A stretch of DNA of 38,678 nucleotides from contig JAUVXJ010000023.1 of the NCBI GenBank assembly GCA_030603665.1, positions 1-38,678 on the forward strand, written 5' to 3'. Position numbers and translations under genes: made by a program. Positions 15,479 through 22,661 of this stretch are shown piece after piece. The notes below the pieces were generated by a model. The model was given only the letters and a program-made list of their open reading frames with translations, did no database searches and had not been told where the DNA came from. Source of the stretch: Chloroflexota bacterium (lineage in GTDB: Bacteria > Chloroflexota > Anaerolineae > UBA7937 > B3-Chlor). How positions within the stretch are numbered: position 1 is the first letter of the stretch; every line of letters begins with the position of its first letter.

Positions 15479-18400
15479 CTACTCAATCGGCCAGGAGGGG
15501 ATCATCTCGTCGATCTCCTCCATGAGGCGCATGGTCTCCTTGAGGGCCACGACGATCTTGCCGTAGTGGGTCACGTCGTCGTAGGAGAGGGTGCGCCCCT
15601 TGCGGTCCTTGAGCCACTTGTGGAGCACCTGGTAGCCGCCGATGTGGAACTCCCACACCTCTTTGTCCACGCCCTGGAAGTACTGGGTCTTGTTGATGTA
15701 GACCCGTCCAGGTCCAAGACCTCCGAGGTCTTCGGAGACCTCTGAGGTCTCTGCGTAGCGGACCTTCTCCACCTCGTTGGAACCCGCAATGGGGAAGGTG
15801 GTGATTTGGTGGTCCAGCTCTGGCGACTCCATGAGATGGAGGGCCACCAGTTCCTCTCCCTTCTCCGCCAGGGCGCGGAACAGCCCCAGGTCCGAGGTCA
15901 ACGGCAGGCGAGGGAAGTCGATCTTCAGGAACTCGGCGTACCGCTCCCGGTAGGTGGGTGAGTGGAAGACAGCGTACATGTAGTGGAAGACGTCCTCCGG
16001 CCCGAAGGTGCTCTCCAGGTCGCCCTTGCCGTCCGGGATGAAATCCAGAACCAGTTCGCCGCCAAGCATCGCGACAGCGGCGCCGGTCAGGTTGGCCGTG
16101 CGACTAGCCTGCTCAAGAGCAAACAATTGACCAGGAGAGGATACGCCCGACGTGTACACATACAGAGGGAAGATAAACGCGTTGTTGGACGTCTTGGGAG
16201 AAATGACTATCTTCTCGGTGATCTCCCTAGTCACGAAGAAGTGTCGTGGTGGCTCGCCCTTGACCATTCGGGATGCTATCAGAGCCACATTGGGCTGAAG
16301 CAAGTTTGACATCACCTTCAATCGCGGGAACTCGACAAGATGCCGAGAGTACAAAATGGCCCGCCGGTCAAAGGGGCGGTACAGACAGTCTGTCAAGTGG
16401 TCCTCCCACTCCTCATCGCTCTGCACGGCGCTACGGGCATCTGCGAGCCTCCAGTCCCGGGTGTCTCCTAGCCCGAACATCGTCCGCAGCTCCCCGTCGC
16501 TTCGCGTCTGATCTCTCAGCACAGCCACCCTTTCCTTCAACCGCGTCTCGTCGAAATCAATCACAAACCGATCACGGTGAGTGGCAAAACCGGTGGCATG
16601 GAGCTCAAGCAGGCTATCGAGTTTGATACCACGCTCGTATTCGGCCGTAAGGCCTAGCTCCTTCGGTACGAAAAAGAAACCAGGCGGGGCCGGATCGAGA
16701 TTAGTCCACTCAGTGCTGGCTAAATCGCTCTCCATCAGCCTCGTGTACTTCGCCTCGCGGACACCCCAGAGGTCGGCGTAGCGCACGCTCCTGTTGCCTT
16801 CTCGATCCAAGAGGTCGACGAAGAGGGCGATGGCCACCCCTTGTCTGATGTCGAACACGTTCTCATCCGCACCGCCGTCGGGGGCCTTTTCCCCTATCAT
16901 GGAGTTGCCATGCAGGTTCAGGACAAAGATCTCGTCACAGCTCTTGAGCAACTCCTCCCTCATCCCCCGGTGGATCAGCCCCGAGAGATAGGAGTGGTTG
17001 GTGATCATGCCCACAATTCCGTACCCGGTGCGCTCGATGCGGTCGTGCGCGAAGCGAATGAACTTGATGTAATCGTCGGAGAGGGGCTGGATGTTCCTCT
17101 CGTCCCGCACAGCTTCTTTGTAGCGATCCATGAGCCGCTCGATGTGCTCGCCCTTGTTGGTGGAGCTCACCGAGTAGGGAGGATTGCCCAGCACCACCAT
17201 GATCGGCTTCTCCTTCTTGATCTCCGCCGCGGCGTCGGCCTCGTCGCTGATGAAGCGGGCGAAACCCAGGGTCTCCGCCTTGGTGATGGCCTCCTCCAAC
17301 GAGTTGGTCAGGTAGATGCCCAGCCGCTCCTCGCCCTCAAAGTCGTACCCCAACTCCTGGAGTTGGAGAGCCAGCTTCATGTGAGCCATGGCGTAGGGGG
17401 CCATGAGCAGCTCGAAGCCGAAGATGCGGGGCAGCAGCTTCTCCTTGACGTAGCTATTCCATGCGCCCGCGCCCCTCTCCCTGACCACCGTGTCGTGGAT
17501 CTCCTGGATCGCGAAGTAGAGAAAGGTCCCCGTGCCGCATGCCGGGTCCAGGATCATCACGTTCTCGTCAGCGAGCCCCATGGGCCGATCGAAGCGGGTC
17601 TTGAGCAGGTGATCGATGGAGCGCACGATGTAGGACACCACCGGCTCGGGGGTGAAGTACACCCCCCTGCTCCGCCGCATCCGGGGGTTGTAGTGGGCCA
17701 GGAAGGTCTCATAGAAATGCACCACGGGGTCTTCCTGCCTGGTAGCCTGGCCGAAGTCCTTCAGCACCTCCGACATGTCGGCCCGGGCCAGCAGGTGGGC
17801 CAGGTCGTCCACCGCCCAGGAAATCTCCGCTGACAGACCTGGCCCGGCTATCTCGTGGAAGAGATCTCTCAAGAAAGGGTTGGTCTTGGGCAGGTTCCAT
17901 CCCGCCTGCTGGCGAGTGAACTCCCTTCCTCCGGGCGCCCGAACGCGGGCGGCGAAGAGCCCATAGGTGATGGTCTGGGCATACATGTCGGCGAACTGCT
18001 CAGCGCCCAGCTCGGGGATCAGCGTGTCTCGGAAAGCCGCGAGCTGGCTGTGCAGCCTGCCCTGCTCGTCCTCGCGCTTGTAGGCCTCCTGGATCAGGTC
18101 GCGGATCATGCGGGCCAGGCCGGCCATGCGCTGGGCCAGCTCCTTGGGAGTGCCCAGCATAGGCGCTTCCTGGGCGAAGAATCGCCCCAGAAGGTCGGAG
18201 ACATCCTGGATGCCCGCTTTGGTGCTCCTCACCTTGCCGTCACTGGTCACGGAGCCCAGCCGTGCCCTGCTCCTCTCCTCGCCCTCCACGTACCAGCGGA
18301 ACTCCAGATAGTCGGTGAGGATCAGGTTGTTGAGAGACTCACGGTACCGCTTCAACTGGTCAGTGCGCGCGGCGGCATCCAGGCTGCGGTCTACGTCCTT

Positions 18401-18616
18401 AGCTTCGACATAGCCCAGGGGGGTCGAGCCTCGGAGGACGATGAAGTCCGGGGCGCCGCACTCGATGTGGCTCGGCTCGTTGACGGCCTGGACGTTGCCG
18501 GTGTCTTGCAGCAACCTCTCCAGCGCGGCTCGGTGAGCCTGTTCCCTGGCCACGCCTGTGCGGAGCTTGGCGCGGAGACTATCGAGGTACGTTCTGAAGG
18601 GGTCTGGATTGGTCAT
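15479..18616 (-). CDS. Single-chain restriction-modification enzyme (nuclease + N6-adenine methyltransferase + Type ISP-like specificity domain)
   Basis: 1045 residues. Residues 1-110 form a PD-(D/E)xK-type nuclease: D57 (APDFIVL) and E71-x-K73 (YVEAKD). A helical linker leads to an N6-adenine methyltransferase with SAM motif I DPACGTGTF (357-365) and catalytic NPPY (478-481). The last half is a target-recognition region like the C-terminal specificity domain of Type ISP enzymes, ending in HYGKIVVALKETM...IPSWPIE. There is no helicase between nuclease and methylase, so it is closer to Type IIG/IIL in layout than to LlaGI-type ISP enzymes. It would both methylate and cut a specific DNA site, protecting against foreign DNA. 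A hairpin repeat is inserted in frame near residues 956-967. Promoter at 18665; ribosome site GGGGTGA. Confidence 0.9.
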   Translation of the reverse strand: MTNPDPFRTYLDSLRAKLRTGVAREQAHRAALERLLQDTGNVQAVNEPSHIECGAPDFIVLRGSTPLGYVEAKDVDRSLDAAARTDQLKRYRESLNNLILTDYLEFRWYVEGEERSRARLGSVTSDGKVRSTKAGIQDVSDLLGRFFAQEAPMLGTPKELAQRMAGLARMIRDLIQEAYKREDEQGRLHSQLAAFRDTLIPELGAEQFADMYAQTITYGLFAARVRAPGGREFTRQQAGWNLPKTNPFLRDLFHEIAGPGLSAEISWAVDDLAHLLARADMSEVLKDFGQATRQEDPVVHFYETFLAHYNPRMRRSRGVYFTPEPVVSYIVRSIDHLLKTRFDRPMGLADENVMILDPACGTGTFLYFAIQEIHDTVVRERGAGAWNSYVKEKLLPRIFGFELLMAPYAMAHMKLALQLQELGYDFEGEERLGIYLTNSLEEAITKAETLGFARFISDEADAAAEIKKEKPIMVVLGNPPYSVSSTNKGEHIERLMDRYKEAVRDERNIQPLSDDYIKFIRFAHDRIERTGYGIVGMITNHSYLSGLIHRGMREELLKSCDEIFVLNLHGNSMIGEKAPDGGADENVFDIRQGVAIALFVDLLDREGNRSVRYADLWGVREAKYTRLMESDLASTEWTNLDPAPPGFFFVPKELGLTAEYERGIKLDSLLELHATGFATHRDRFVIDFDETRLKERVAVLRDQTRSDGELRTMFGLGDTRDWRLADARSAVQSDEEWEDHLTDCLYRPFDRRAILYSRHLVEFPRLKVMSNLLQPNVALIASRMVKGEPPRHFFVTREITEKIVISPKTSNNAFIFPLYVYTSGVSSPGQLFALEQASRTANLTGAAVAMLGGELVLDFIPDGKGDLESTFGPEDVFHYMYAVFHSPTYRERYAEFLKIDFPRLPLTSDLGLFRALAEKGEELVALHLMESPELDHQITTFPIAGSNEVEKVRYAETSEVSEDLGGLGPGRVYINKTQYFQGVDKEVWEFHIGGYQVLHKWLKDRKGRTLSYDDVTHYGKIVVALKETMRLMEEIDEMIPSWPIE
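15717..15750. repeat. Self-palindromic hairpin repeat, copy 2, inside the enzyme gene
   Basis: AGACCTCCGAGGTCT, a TCGG loop and AGACCTCTGAGGTCT (one mismatch to a perfect stem). It is read in frame as about ETSEVSEDLGGL between KVRYA and GRVYINK of the specificity domain. Confidence 0.9.
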
Positions 18617-18664
18617 GGGTCACCCCCGCTGACCAGGATAGGAAACAAACGCATCTGCATCTCG

Positions 18665-18693
18665 ATGATAGCAGGTTCCGCCAGTAATGCCAA
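18665..18693 (-). promoter_or_regulatory. Sigma-70 promoter of the restriction-modification gene
   Basis: Minus strand TTGGCA (18688-18693), 17-bp spacer, TATCAT (18665-18670), 49 bp before the ATG at 18616. Confidence 0.65.
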
Positions 18694-18758
18694 GGGGATT
18701 GCCTGCGGGAGCGTTGGCCCAAGACCAAGCATCCTGAGTAGCTACGAACCGTCCGCCC

Positions 18759-18791
18759 AGACATCGGAGGTCTGGGAGACCTCCGATGTCT
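18759..18791. repeat. Self-palindromic hairpin repeat, copy 3
   Basis: AGACATCGGAGGTCT (18759-18773), GGG, then its exact reverse complement (18777-18791). The C-to-A change in one arm is matched by the complementary change in the other. Confidence 0.9.
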
Positions 18792-18890
18792 CACTGTCGT
18801 GTCCTCCCCCATCCAAGGGGAGGAGACCGCCGCTGACCCAGCATCCTTCGACACGCCCTGCGGTGATCCCTCGCTCTGCTCAGGACGGAG

Positions 18891-18959
18891 TTCAGGATGC
18901 TTGACTGTGCCTCTTTCACGCCTCCCTCGCCCCGCCTCAAGATAGCATCCTGAGTAGCG
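18891..18959. repeat. Interspersed repeat of the CATCCTGAGTAGC type, copy 2
   Basis: Near-identical to 11535-11603. Similar but shorter pieces recur in the prophage near 30040-30175, 34960 and 35310. Confidence 0.85.
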
Positions 18960-19025
18960 CAGAACGAAGTGAAGCGCGTATCGAAGCCTGTCCTGAGCCC
19001 AGTCGAAGGAGGCGCGGCCCATGGA

Positions 19026-19061
19026 TAAACAGAAAGGGCCGTCCCTCGTTGGGACGGCCCT
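19026..19061 (-). terminator. Terminator after PEP-CTERM gene E
   Basis: On the minus strand AGGGCCGTCCC pairs with GGGACGGCCCT, followed by TTCTGTTT. It is 28 bp beyond the stop of gene E and belongs to the same stem family as the plus-strand paralogues. Confidence 0.85.
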
Positions 19062-19088
19062 CTGTTCAGCCAAACCCTGGTAAACGGA

Positions 19089-20498
19089 CTAGCTTCTCGT
19101 CCTCCTCCTCAAGGCAACGTATCCACCCAGACCAGCGAGGCCGCTGCCCAGCAGCAATAGCGTGCCTGGCTCGGGGACGAACTCTTCTTCGACGGGTTCA
19201 ACGGGACGCACCTGGAAGCCAAAGTCGCTGTCCAGCTCATCGGGGTCGTTGGCCTCCAGCGACACGTCATACTCGACGGGCGTAATGCTCTCGTCGCATT
19301 CGCCCATATCGGCCACCCGCACCTTGACGACGTAGCAAACAGGCGGGCCGCCAGCAGGGCCCACCGGCAGGCCGCTGAACAAGTACTGGCCGTCACCCGC
19401 CGTGTCCTGAGTGGCCAGCGAAGTGTTGGAGACTGTGTCACACTCTGGGTCGTCAAAAAGCCTGACCGTCACCCCTGCGACGCCCTCACCAGGATCGTAG
19501 TCGCCGTTCTCGTTGGAGTCGCACCACACTCTGTCACCGACCGAGCCTTCGACGTACAGGCCCATGTCCTCGTCCAAGTCGTCGGTGGTGAGGTTGATGT
19601 TCTCGATGCGGCCAGTGGCCTGATCAGCGTCGCTATCGACTGTGTCGTCGCTCCCCTGATCCTGGAGGGTGATGGACCAGCCGGCGGGGATGTTGTAGAA
19701 CTCCAGGCAGTAGGTGCCGGTTTGCAGGCCGCTGAAGAAGTAGTTGCCGCTAGCATCTGTGGTCCTACCGGCCATGGCTGCGCCAGAGCAAGTCCCGTTG
19801 TCAAAGAGCTCCACGGGGATGCCCTGCACCCCCGGCTCGCCGGCGTCCTGGATGCCGTCCTGGTCGGTGTCGTACCAGGCCAGGTCGCCCAGCCCTGGCT
19901 CATTGCCGATGGTCAGGTTGTCTATGACGAAGCTCCCCGATGTGGTTGAGCCACCCCCCGAGAGGCCGAAGTGAATGCGCTCGATCAGTTCGGGCGCGGT
20001 GACACCGAAGAAAGCACTTCCAGGGTATGTCACTGCTGGCAATGCTAGGTCCTCCGTGGTCCCATCGCCGTAGGTGATGAAGGCGTAGTACGGCAGCGAG
20101 GAACTGTTACCAACAATGTCCAAACCAACCCCGTAGACGCCGGTGCCACCCTCGGTGACCGATGTAGTCTGGAAGCTCAGCTCGTACGAACCGTTGCAGC
20201 CAGCACAATACATATCAGTGACCAGGTGCATGTTCCAATTCGCATAGGCTGTTGTGTGGTAGTCGGTCTCGCCCACATAAGCGCTGAATACGGCATCAGA
20301 GTAAGTGGCAAAGCCGGCAGGGTAGGGCGGGGTACCATACCCGTCTGTGATCGTGGTTCCCAGGGCTGCCTCGAAGGTTGTCCGGTCTGTGTAGAAAACC
20401 GGCGTCGCGGCCTGGGCCGGGATGGCCGGCGAGGCCAACATGGCCAGCACTACGAGACAAACAGCACTCATGCCCAACGACCATCTTCGTTTCGTCAT
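19089..20498 (-). CDS. PEP-CTERM surface protein with two SdrD-B-like repeats, paralogue E
   Basis: 469 residues from the ATG at 20498 (GGAGGG upstream). A signal peptide (MTKRRWSLGMSAVCLVVLAML...AQA) is followed by a beta-sandwich, PEP-CTERM-associated domain with two cysteines (YCAGCNGSY) ending in SGSFVIDNLTIG. Then come two SdrD B-like/Cna-B domains: GDLAWYDTDQDGIQDAGEPG... and GDRVWCDSNENGDYDPGEGV..., whose DxDxDG loops bind calcium in known relatives. It ends in EEEFVPEPG, a hydrophobic stretch and RRRTRS. Likely an extended, calcium-stiffened surface protein. Own promoter and terminator. Confidence 0.88.
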   Translation of the reverse strand: MTKRRWSLGMSAVCLVVLAMLASPAIPAQAATPVFYTDRTTFEAALGTTITDGYGTPPYPAGFATYSDAVFSAYVGETDYHTTAYANWNMHLVTDMYCAGCNGSYELSFQTTSVTEGGTGVYGVGLDIVGNSSSLPYYAFITYGDGTTEDLALPAVTYPGSAFFGVTAPELIERIHFGLSGGGSTTSGSFVIDNLTIGNEPGLGDLAWYDTDQDGIQDAGEPGVQGIPVELFDNGTCSGAAMAGRTTDASGNYFFSGLQTGTYCLEFYNIPAGWSITLQDQGSDDTVDSDADQATGRIENINLTTDDLDEDMGLYVEGSVGDRVWCDSNENGDYDPGEGVAGVTVRLFDDPECDTVSNTSLATQDTAGDGQYLFSGLPVGPAGGPPVCYVVKVRVADMGECDESITPVEYDVSLEANDPDELDSDFGFQVRPVEPVEEEFVPEPGTLLLLGSGLAGLGGYVALRRRTRS

Positions 20499-20544
20499 CC
20501 TATTCCCTCCTCGATAGCGGTGCTCCAGCGTCCAATGCTGCAGC

Positions 20545-20573
20545 ATTGTAGCAGCACTTGGGGAATCAGTCAA
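20545..20573 (-). promoter_or_regulatory. Sigma-70 promoter of PEP-CTERM gene E
   Basis: Minus strand TTGACT (20568-20573), 17-bp spacer, TACAAT (20545-20550), 46 bp before the start codon. Confidence 0.8.
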
Positions 20574-20618
20574 GTCAGCTGGCGCGTCCTTAGAACGCTC
20601 GCACCCGGAGCCAGCAAG

Positions 20619-20699
20619 TTCCCCTCCCTCGATGGGAGGGGCTAGGGGAGGGTGAATCGACTCACCCCCACCTTCATCCTCCCCCCTCCCGGGGGAGGA
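20619..20699. repeat. Interspersed C-rich repeat, copy 2
   Basis: About 80 bp nearly identical to 11676-11758, including the CCCCTCCCTCGATGGGAGGGG hairpin and CTCACCCCCACCTTCATCC. Confidence 0.85.
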
Positions 20700-20767
20700 C
20701 ACTGCCCCTGACCGCACGCTCCGTGCCCTCTCATCAGGGGGTAGCGGGTCAACCCTCGGGCCACAGG

Positions 20768-20803
20768 CAAAGAGAAAGGGCCGCCCCTTACGGGGACGAC
20801 CCT
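20768..20803 (-). terminator. Terminator attached to the PEP-CTERM 3' remnant
   Basis: Minus strand AGGGTCGTCCCC pairs with GGGGCGGCCCT (imperfect), followed by TTCTCTTT. It is a copy of the terminator at 19026. Confidence 0.75.
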
Positions 20804-20830
20804 CTGTTCAGCCAAACCCTGGCAAACGGG

Positions 20831-20857
20831 CTAGTCTCTCGTCCTCCTCCGAAGGGG
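20831..20857 (-). pseudogene. 3' end remnant of a PEP-CTERM gene
   Basis: Positions 20769-20852 match 19027-19108 closely: terminator, the bases CTGTTCAGCCAAACCCTGG, stop codon, and the final codons (LRRRTRD here, LRRRTRS in gene E). Homology stops abruptly about six codons into the gene; no PEP motif or hydrophobic segment remains. It sits exactly at the left border of the prophage-like block. Confidence 0.8.
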
Positions 20858-20987
20858 CATGCCCGCGTGTGTTGAGACTGGACGCCGGATGCCCCGAGGT
20901 GAGCCGGATAAGGAACGCCAGCCGGCGCGGAGGATGGAGAACCGGCATTGATGGCCCCGGAGGGAAGGCTGTGGGTTTCTTTGGGGT

Positions 20988-21031
20988 TTGGTGACAGTGA
21001 TGGCCACCAGGTGGCGGCCGGGTGTCACCAA
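20988..21031. repeat. 44-bp arm-bounded element 1
   Basis: TTGGTGAC...GTCACCAA, 44 bp. The interior contains a palindrome (CCACCAGGTGG). Confidence 0.85.
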
Positions 21032-21077
21032 GGGGGGAGCTTTACACAATATCCATAGTGTGAAGGTGAGGGGGAGA

Positions 21078-21131
21078 TTGGCGACAAGGGGCGCACTATC
21101 TAATCCCTTCGGGTGGTGTCGCCGTCGCCAA
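21078..21131. repeat. 54-bp arm-bounded element 2, with covarying arms
   Basis: TTGGCGAC...GTCGCCAA, 54 bp. Compared with the others, T is replaced by C in the left arm and A by G in the right arm, so pairing of the arms is kept. Confidence 0.7.
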
Positions 21132-21259
21132 ATGGGAGTTGGCGGTTGATAGGCTCAGCGGCTGTTCTCAAGCAACTCCTGAATCCGAGCAAACACTCTC
21201 TGGGCCGCCCGCCTCGGAGTCCGCGCGCATCCGCCCGGTGTGCCGCTCAACACCAGAGC

Positions 21260-21832
21260 TCAACCCTGCCCCGTTCTCTCCAACTCACCTCCCAGCCGCA
21301 CAATCTCCTCCTCAAGAGACTTCACCAACCCGGGCGCCAAGTCCAGGTCCTCTTCGAGGATTCCCCCGACCGCACGCACAGCTTCAGCCCGCTTCTTGCA
21401 GAGATCAGCGACGTGCTCTTCCGAAGCCAGCCAACTCTGCACAATGAACGCCATCGGCCCCCTCGCCATCTCAAGGCGCTCATAGAAGAACGCCGTTCGC
21501 TTGAGAAGTTCCGGCTCCACCAGCGCCACCAACTCCCCAGCCTGCTCTACGAGGTCCCACACAGGCGACTGTATCGGCACCGCCATGCCCCACGTTTGGC
21601 TTTTGAGCGTAGTGACCTGGTCCGGAATCCACTTCTCAATCCCTTTCACCTCATCGCGTAGCAAACCCAGATACGTCCTCGCCGTCTTCGCATCCGCTTC
21701 TCTCTCGTCTTTCCGCCGCTGAGTCTCCCTACGTATGTTGAACACCCGCTCAGCAACCCACAGAATAAGCAGCACAACTCCCGCGCCCTCAATGAGGACC
21801 ACCAGCACATCACGCAAGAACGTCTCGATCAT
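21260..21832 (-). CDS. Hypothetical membrane-anchored coiled-coil protein
   Basis: 190 residues, unrecognised. One N-terminal membrane helix (about 8-27, VLVVLIEGAGVVLLILWVA) is followed by a basic, then charged helical region (RRETQRRKDEREADAKTARTYLG) and a C-terminal heptad-like stretch (LVKSLEEEIVRLGGELE). It looks like a single-pass protein with its bulk in the cytoplasm. The start is fixed by a very strong ribosome site (GAGGAGGTG). It is the last gene of the block, which is a common place for accessory (moron) genes. Confidence 0.7.
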   Translation of the reverse strand: MIETFLRDVLVVLIEGAGVVLLILWVAERVFNIRRETQRRKDEREADAKTARTYLGLLRDEVKGIEKWIPDQVTTLKSQTWGMAVPIQSPVWDLVEQAGELVALVEPELLKRTAFFYERLEMARGPMAFIVQSWLASEEHVADLCKKRAEAVRAVGGILEEDLDLAPGLVKSLEEEIVRLGGELERTGQG

Positions 21833-21915
21833 CCCGTCACCTCCTCATGGCCTCCCCTCACGGACGCCAAGAATGTCGGCAACTACCCTTCGGGTAGCGC
21901 TCGCGAATCCACCCG

Positions 21916-22143
21916 TCAATCCTCCAACGCCAACTGGTCCGGCATATCGGGCTTGGCCTTGGCGGCTTTCTTGAAGGTCACACTCACCTGCCCTACTGGG
22001 GGCATGTCTATGGTCTTGCCCTCGAGAAGTTCGGCTATCGTGAGGATTTGCATACGTGGATGGCGGGTCTTCCATCCGGTAGAGTCGTAGAATCCTGAGC
22101 GGGCGGCTTCCTTCGACAGCAAGAGCGTCTCCCAGGGAATCAC
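21916..22143 (-). CDS. C-terminal remnant of a DUF1156-type DNA methyltransferase
   Basis: 75 residues from a GTG that follows GGGAGG. The segment GWKTRHPRMQILTIAELL, then GKTIDMPPVGQVSVTFKKA, resembles the extreme C-terminus of large DUF1156-type adenine methylases (COG1743), recalled from family knowledge. The methylase domains are absent: an in-frame stop lies seven codons upstream. Its ribosome site means it might still be translated as a mini-protein. Alternatively it is an independent small family sharing this motif. Confidence 0.5.
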   Translation of the reverse strand: MIPWETLLLSKEAARSGFYDSTGWKTRHPRMQILTIAELLEGKTIDMPPVGQVSVTFKKAAKAKPDMPDQLALED

Positions 22144-22182
22144 GGCGGCCTCCCGAACCCTTCACTCCGCGGACGGTCGCAC

Positions 22183-22452
22183 CTAGGTGGAGTTCTTGCT
22201 CTTGGACAGTCGCTCTGCCTGCTCGAATCCCCGGCCCGTGAGCCAGTAGTACCCACCCGTGCGCCCCGTCACGTAGCCCTGGTGGTCGAGCAGCTTCATC
22301 ACAGACACCGCCTCGGTCAGGTCCAGCTCGAACATCTCGACGATTTCGTCGACCTTCACAACCGTAGTCGGTGTGTTACCGATAGCCCCCTCCTGGTACA
22401 TGTAGACAAGAATCTGCCGCATTACCTTCGCATACTCATCGCCTTTGGACAT
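22183..22452 (-). CDS. Small winged-helix-like regulator
   Basis: 89 residues from the ATG at 22452 (CGGAGGG upstream). The pattern VVKVDEIVEMFELDLTEAVSVMKLLDHQGYV, then TGGYYWLTGRGFEQAE, has the helix-turn-helix plus beta-wing look of MarR/DprA-type winged helices: a helix pair ending in a hydrophobic recognition helix, then a short two-strand wing with aromatic residues. Probably binds DNA as a dimer. It has its own promoter at 22541, unlike most genes of the block, so it is a candidate for the block's control protein. Confidence 0.6.
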   Translation of the reverse strand: MSKGDEYAKVMRQILVYMYQEGAIGNTPTTVVKVDEIVEMFELDLTEAVSVMKLLDHQGYVTGRTGGYYWLTGRGFEQAERLSKSKNST

Positions 22453-22540
22453 TTCGCACCCTCCGTTGTCTCGAACACTGCCAGTCCGGTGTACGCCGCC
22501 ACGATAGCGAGGAGTCGCACAGTGAGCGAGCTCCTGAAGA

Positions 22541-22569
22541 ATAATATCATCATTTGACAACATTGGCAA
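22541..22569 (-). promoter_or_regulatory. Sigma-70 promoter of the winged-helix gene
   Basis: Minus strand TTGCCA (22564-22569), 17-bp spacer, TATTAT (22541-22546), in a locally AT-rich patch 89 bp before the start at 22452. Confidence 0.65.
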
Positions 22570-22661
22570 GGCATGTTACTGGGGAGCGTTCAGCGGGCGC
22601 CTAGTGCGAATCAGCCGAAGCGAGGCGTAGCAGGGCCGCAGCACCGGCGACCCTGGAAGCG

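Larger units (their letters stand above)
18617..19025. other. Intergenic region with promoter and several repeats
   Basis: No gene is supported. On the minus strand the restriction-modification gene has a good promoter here. The rest is repeats: a hairpin copy at 18759-18791, where AGACATCGGAGGTCT, a GGG loop and its exact reverse complement form a 15-bp stem; a C-rich piece near 18803; and 18891-18959, the second copy of the 69-bp repeat at 11535. Confidence 0.75.
20858..21259. other. Non-coding left border of the prophage-like block
   Basis: No gene is supported. It holds two members of the 44/54-bp arm-bounded element family (20988 and 21078), and between them an imperfect inverted repeat CTTTACAC...GTGTGAAG (about 21042-21067). 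This combination would fit a phage attachment or control region, but no duplicate of it is seen at the right border. Confidence 0.5.

Noticed and set aside
13820..18791. AGACCT...AGGTCT repeats as a CRISPR array
   Set aside because: Copies are kilobases apart, with no regular spacers and no cas genes.
22554..22582. Plus-strand TTGACA as a promoter
   Set aside because: The -10 position (TACTGG) is poor and no plus-strand gene follows; the minus-strand promoter overlapping it is better.
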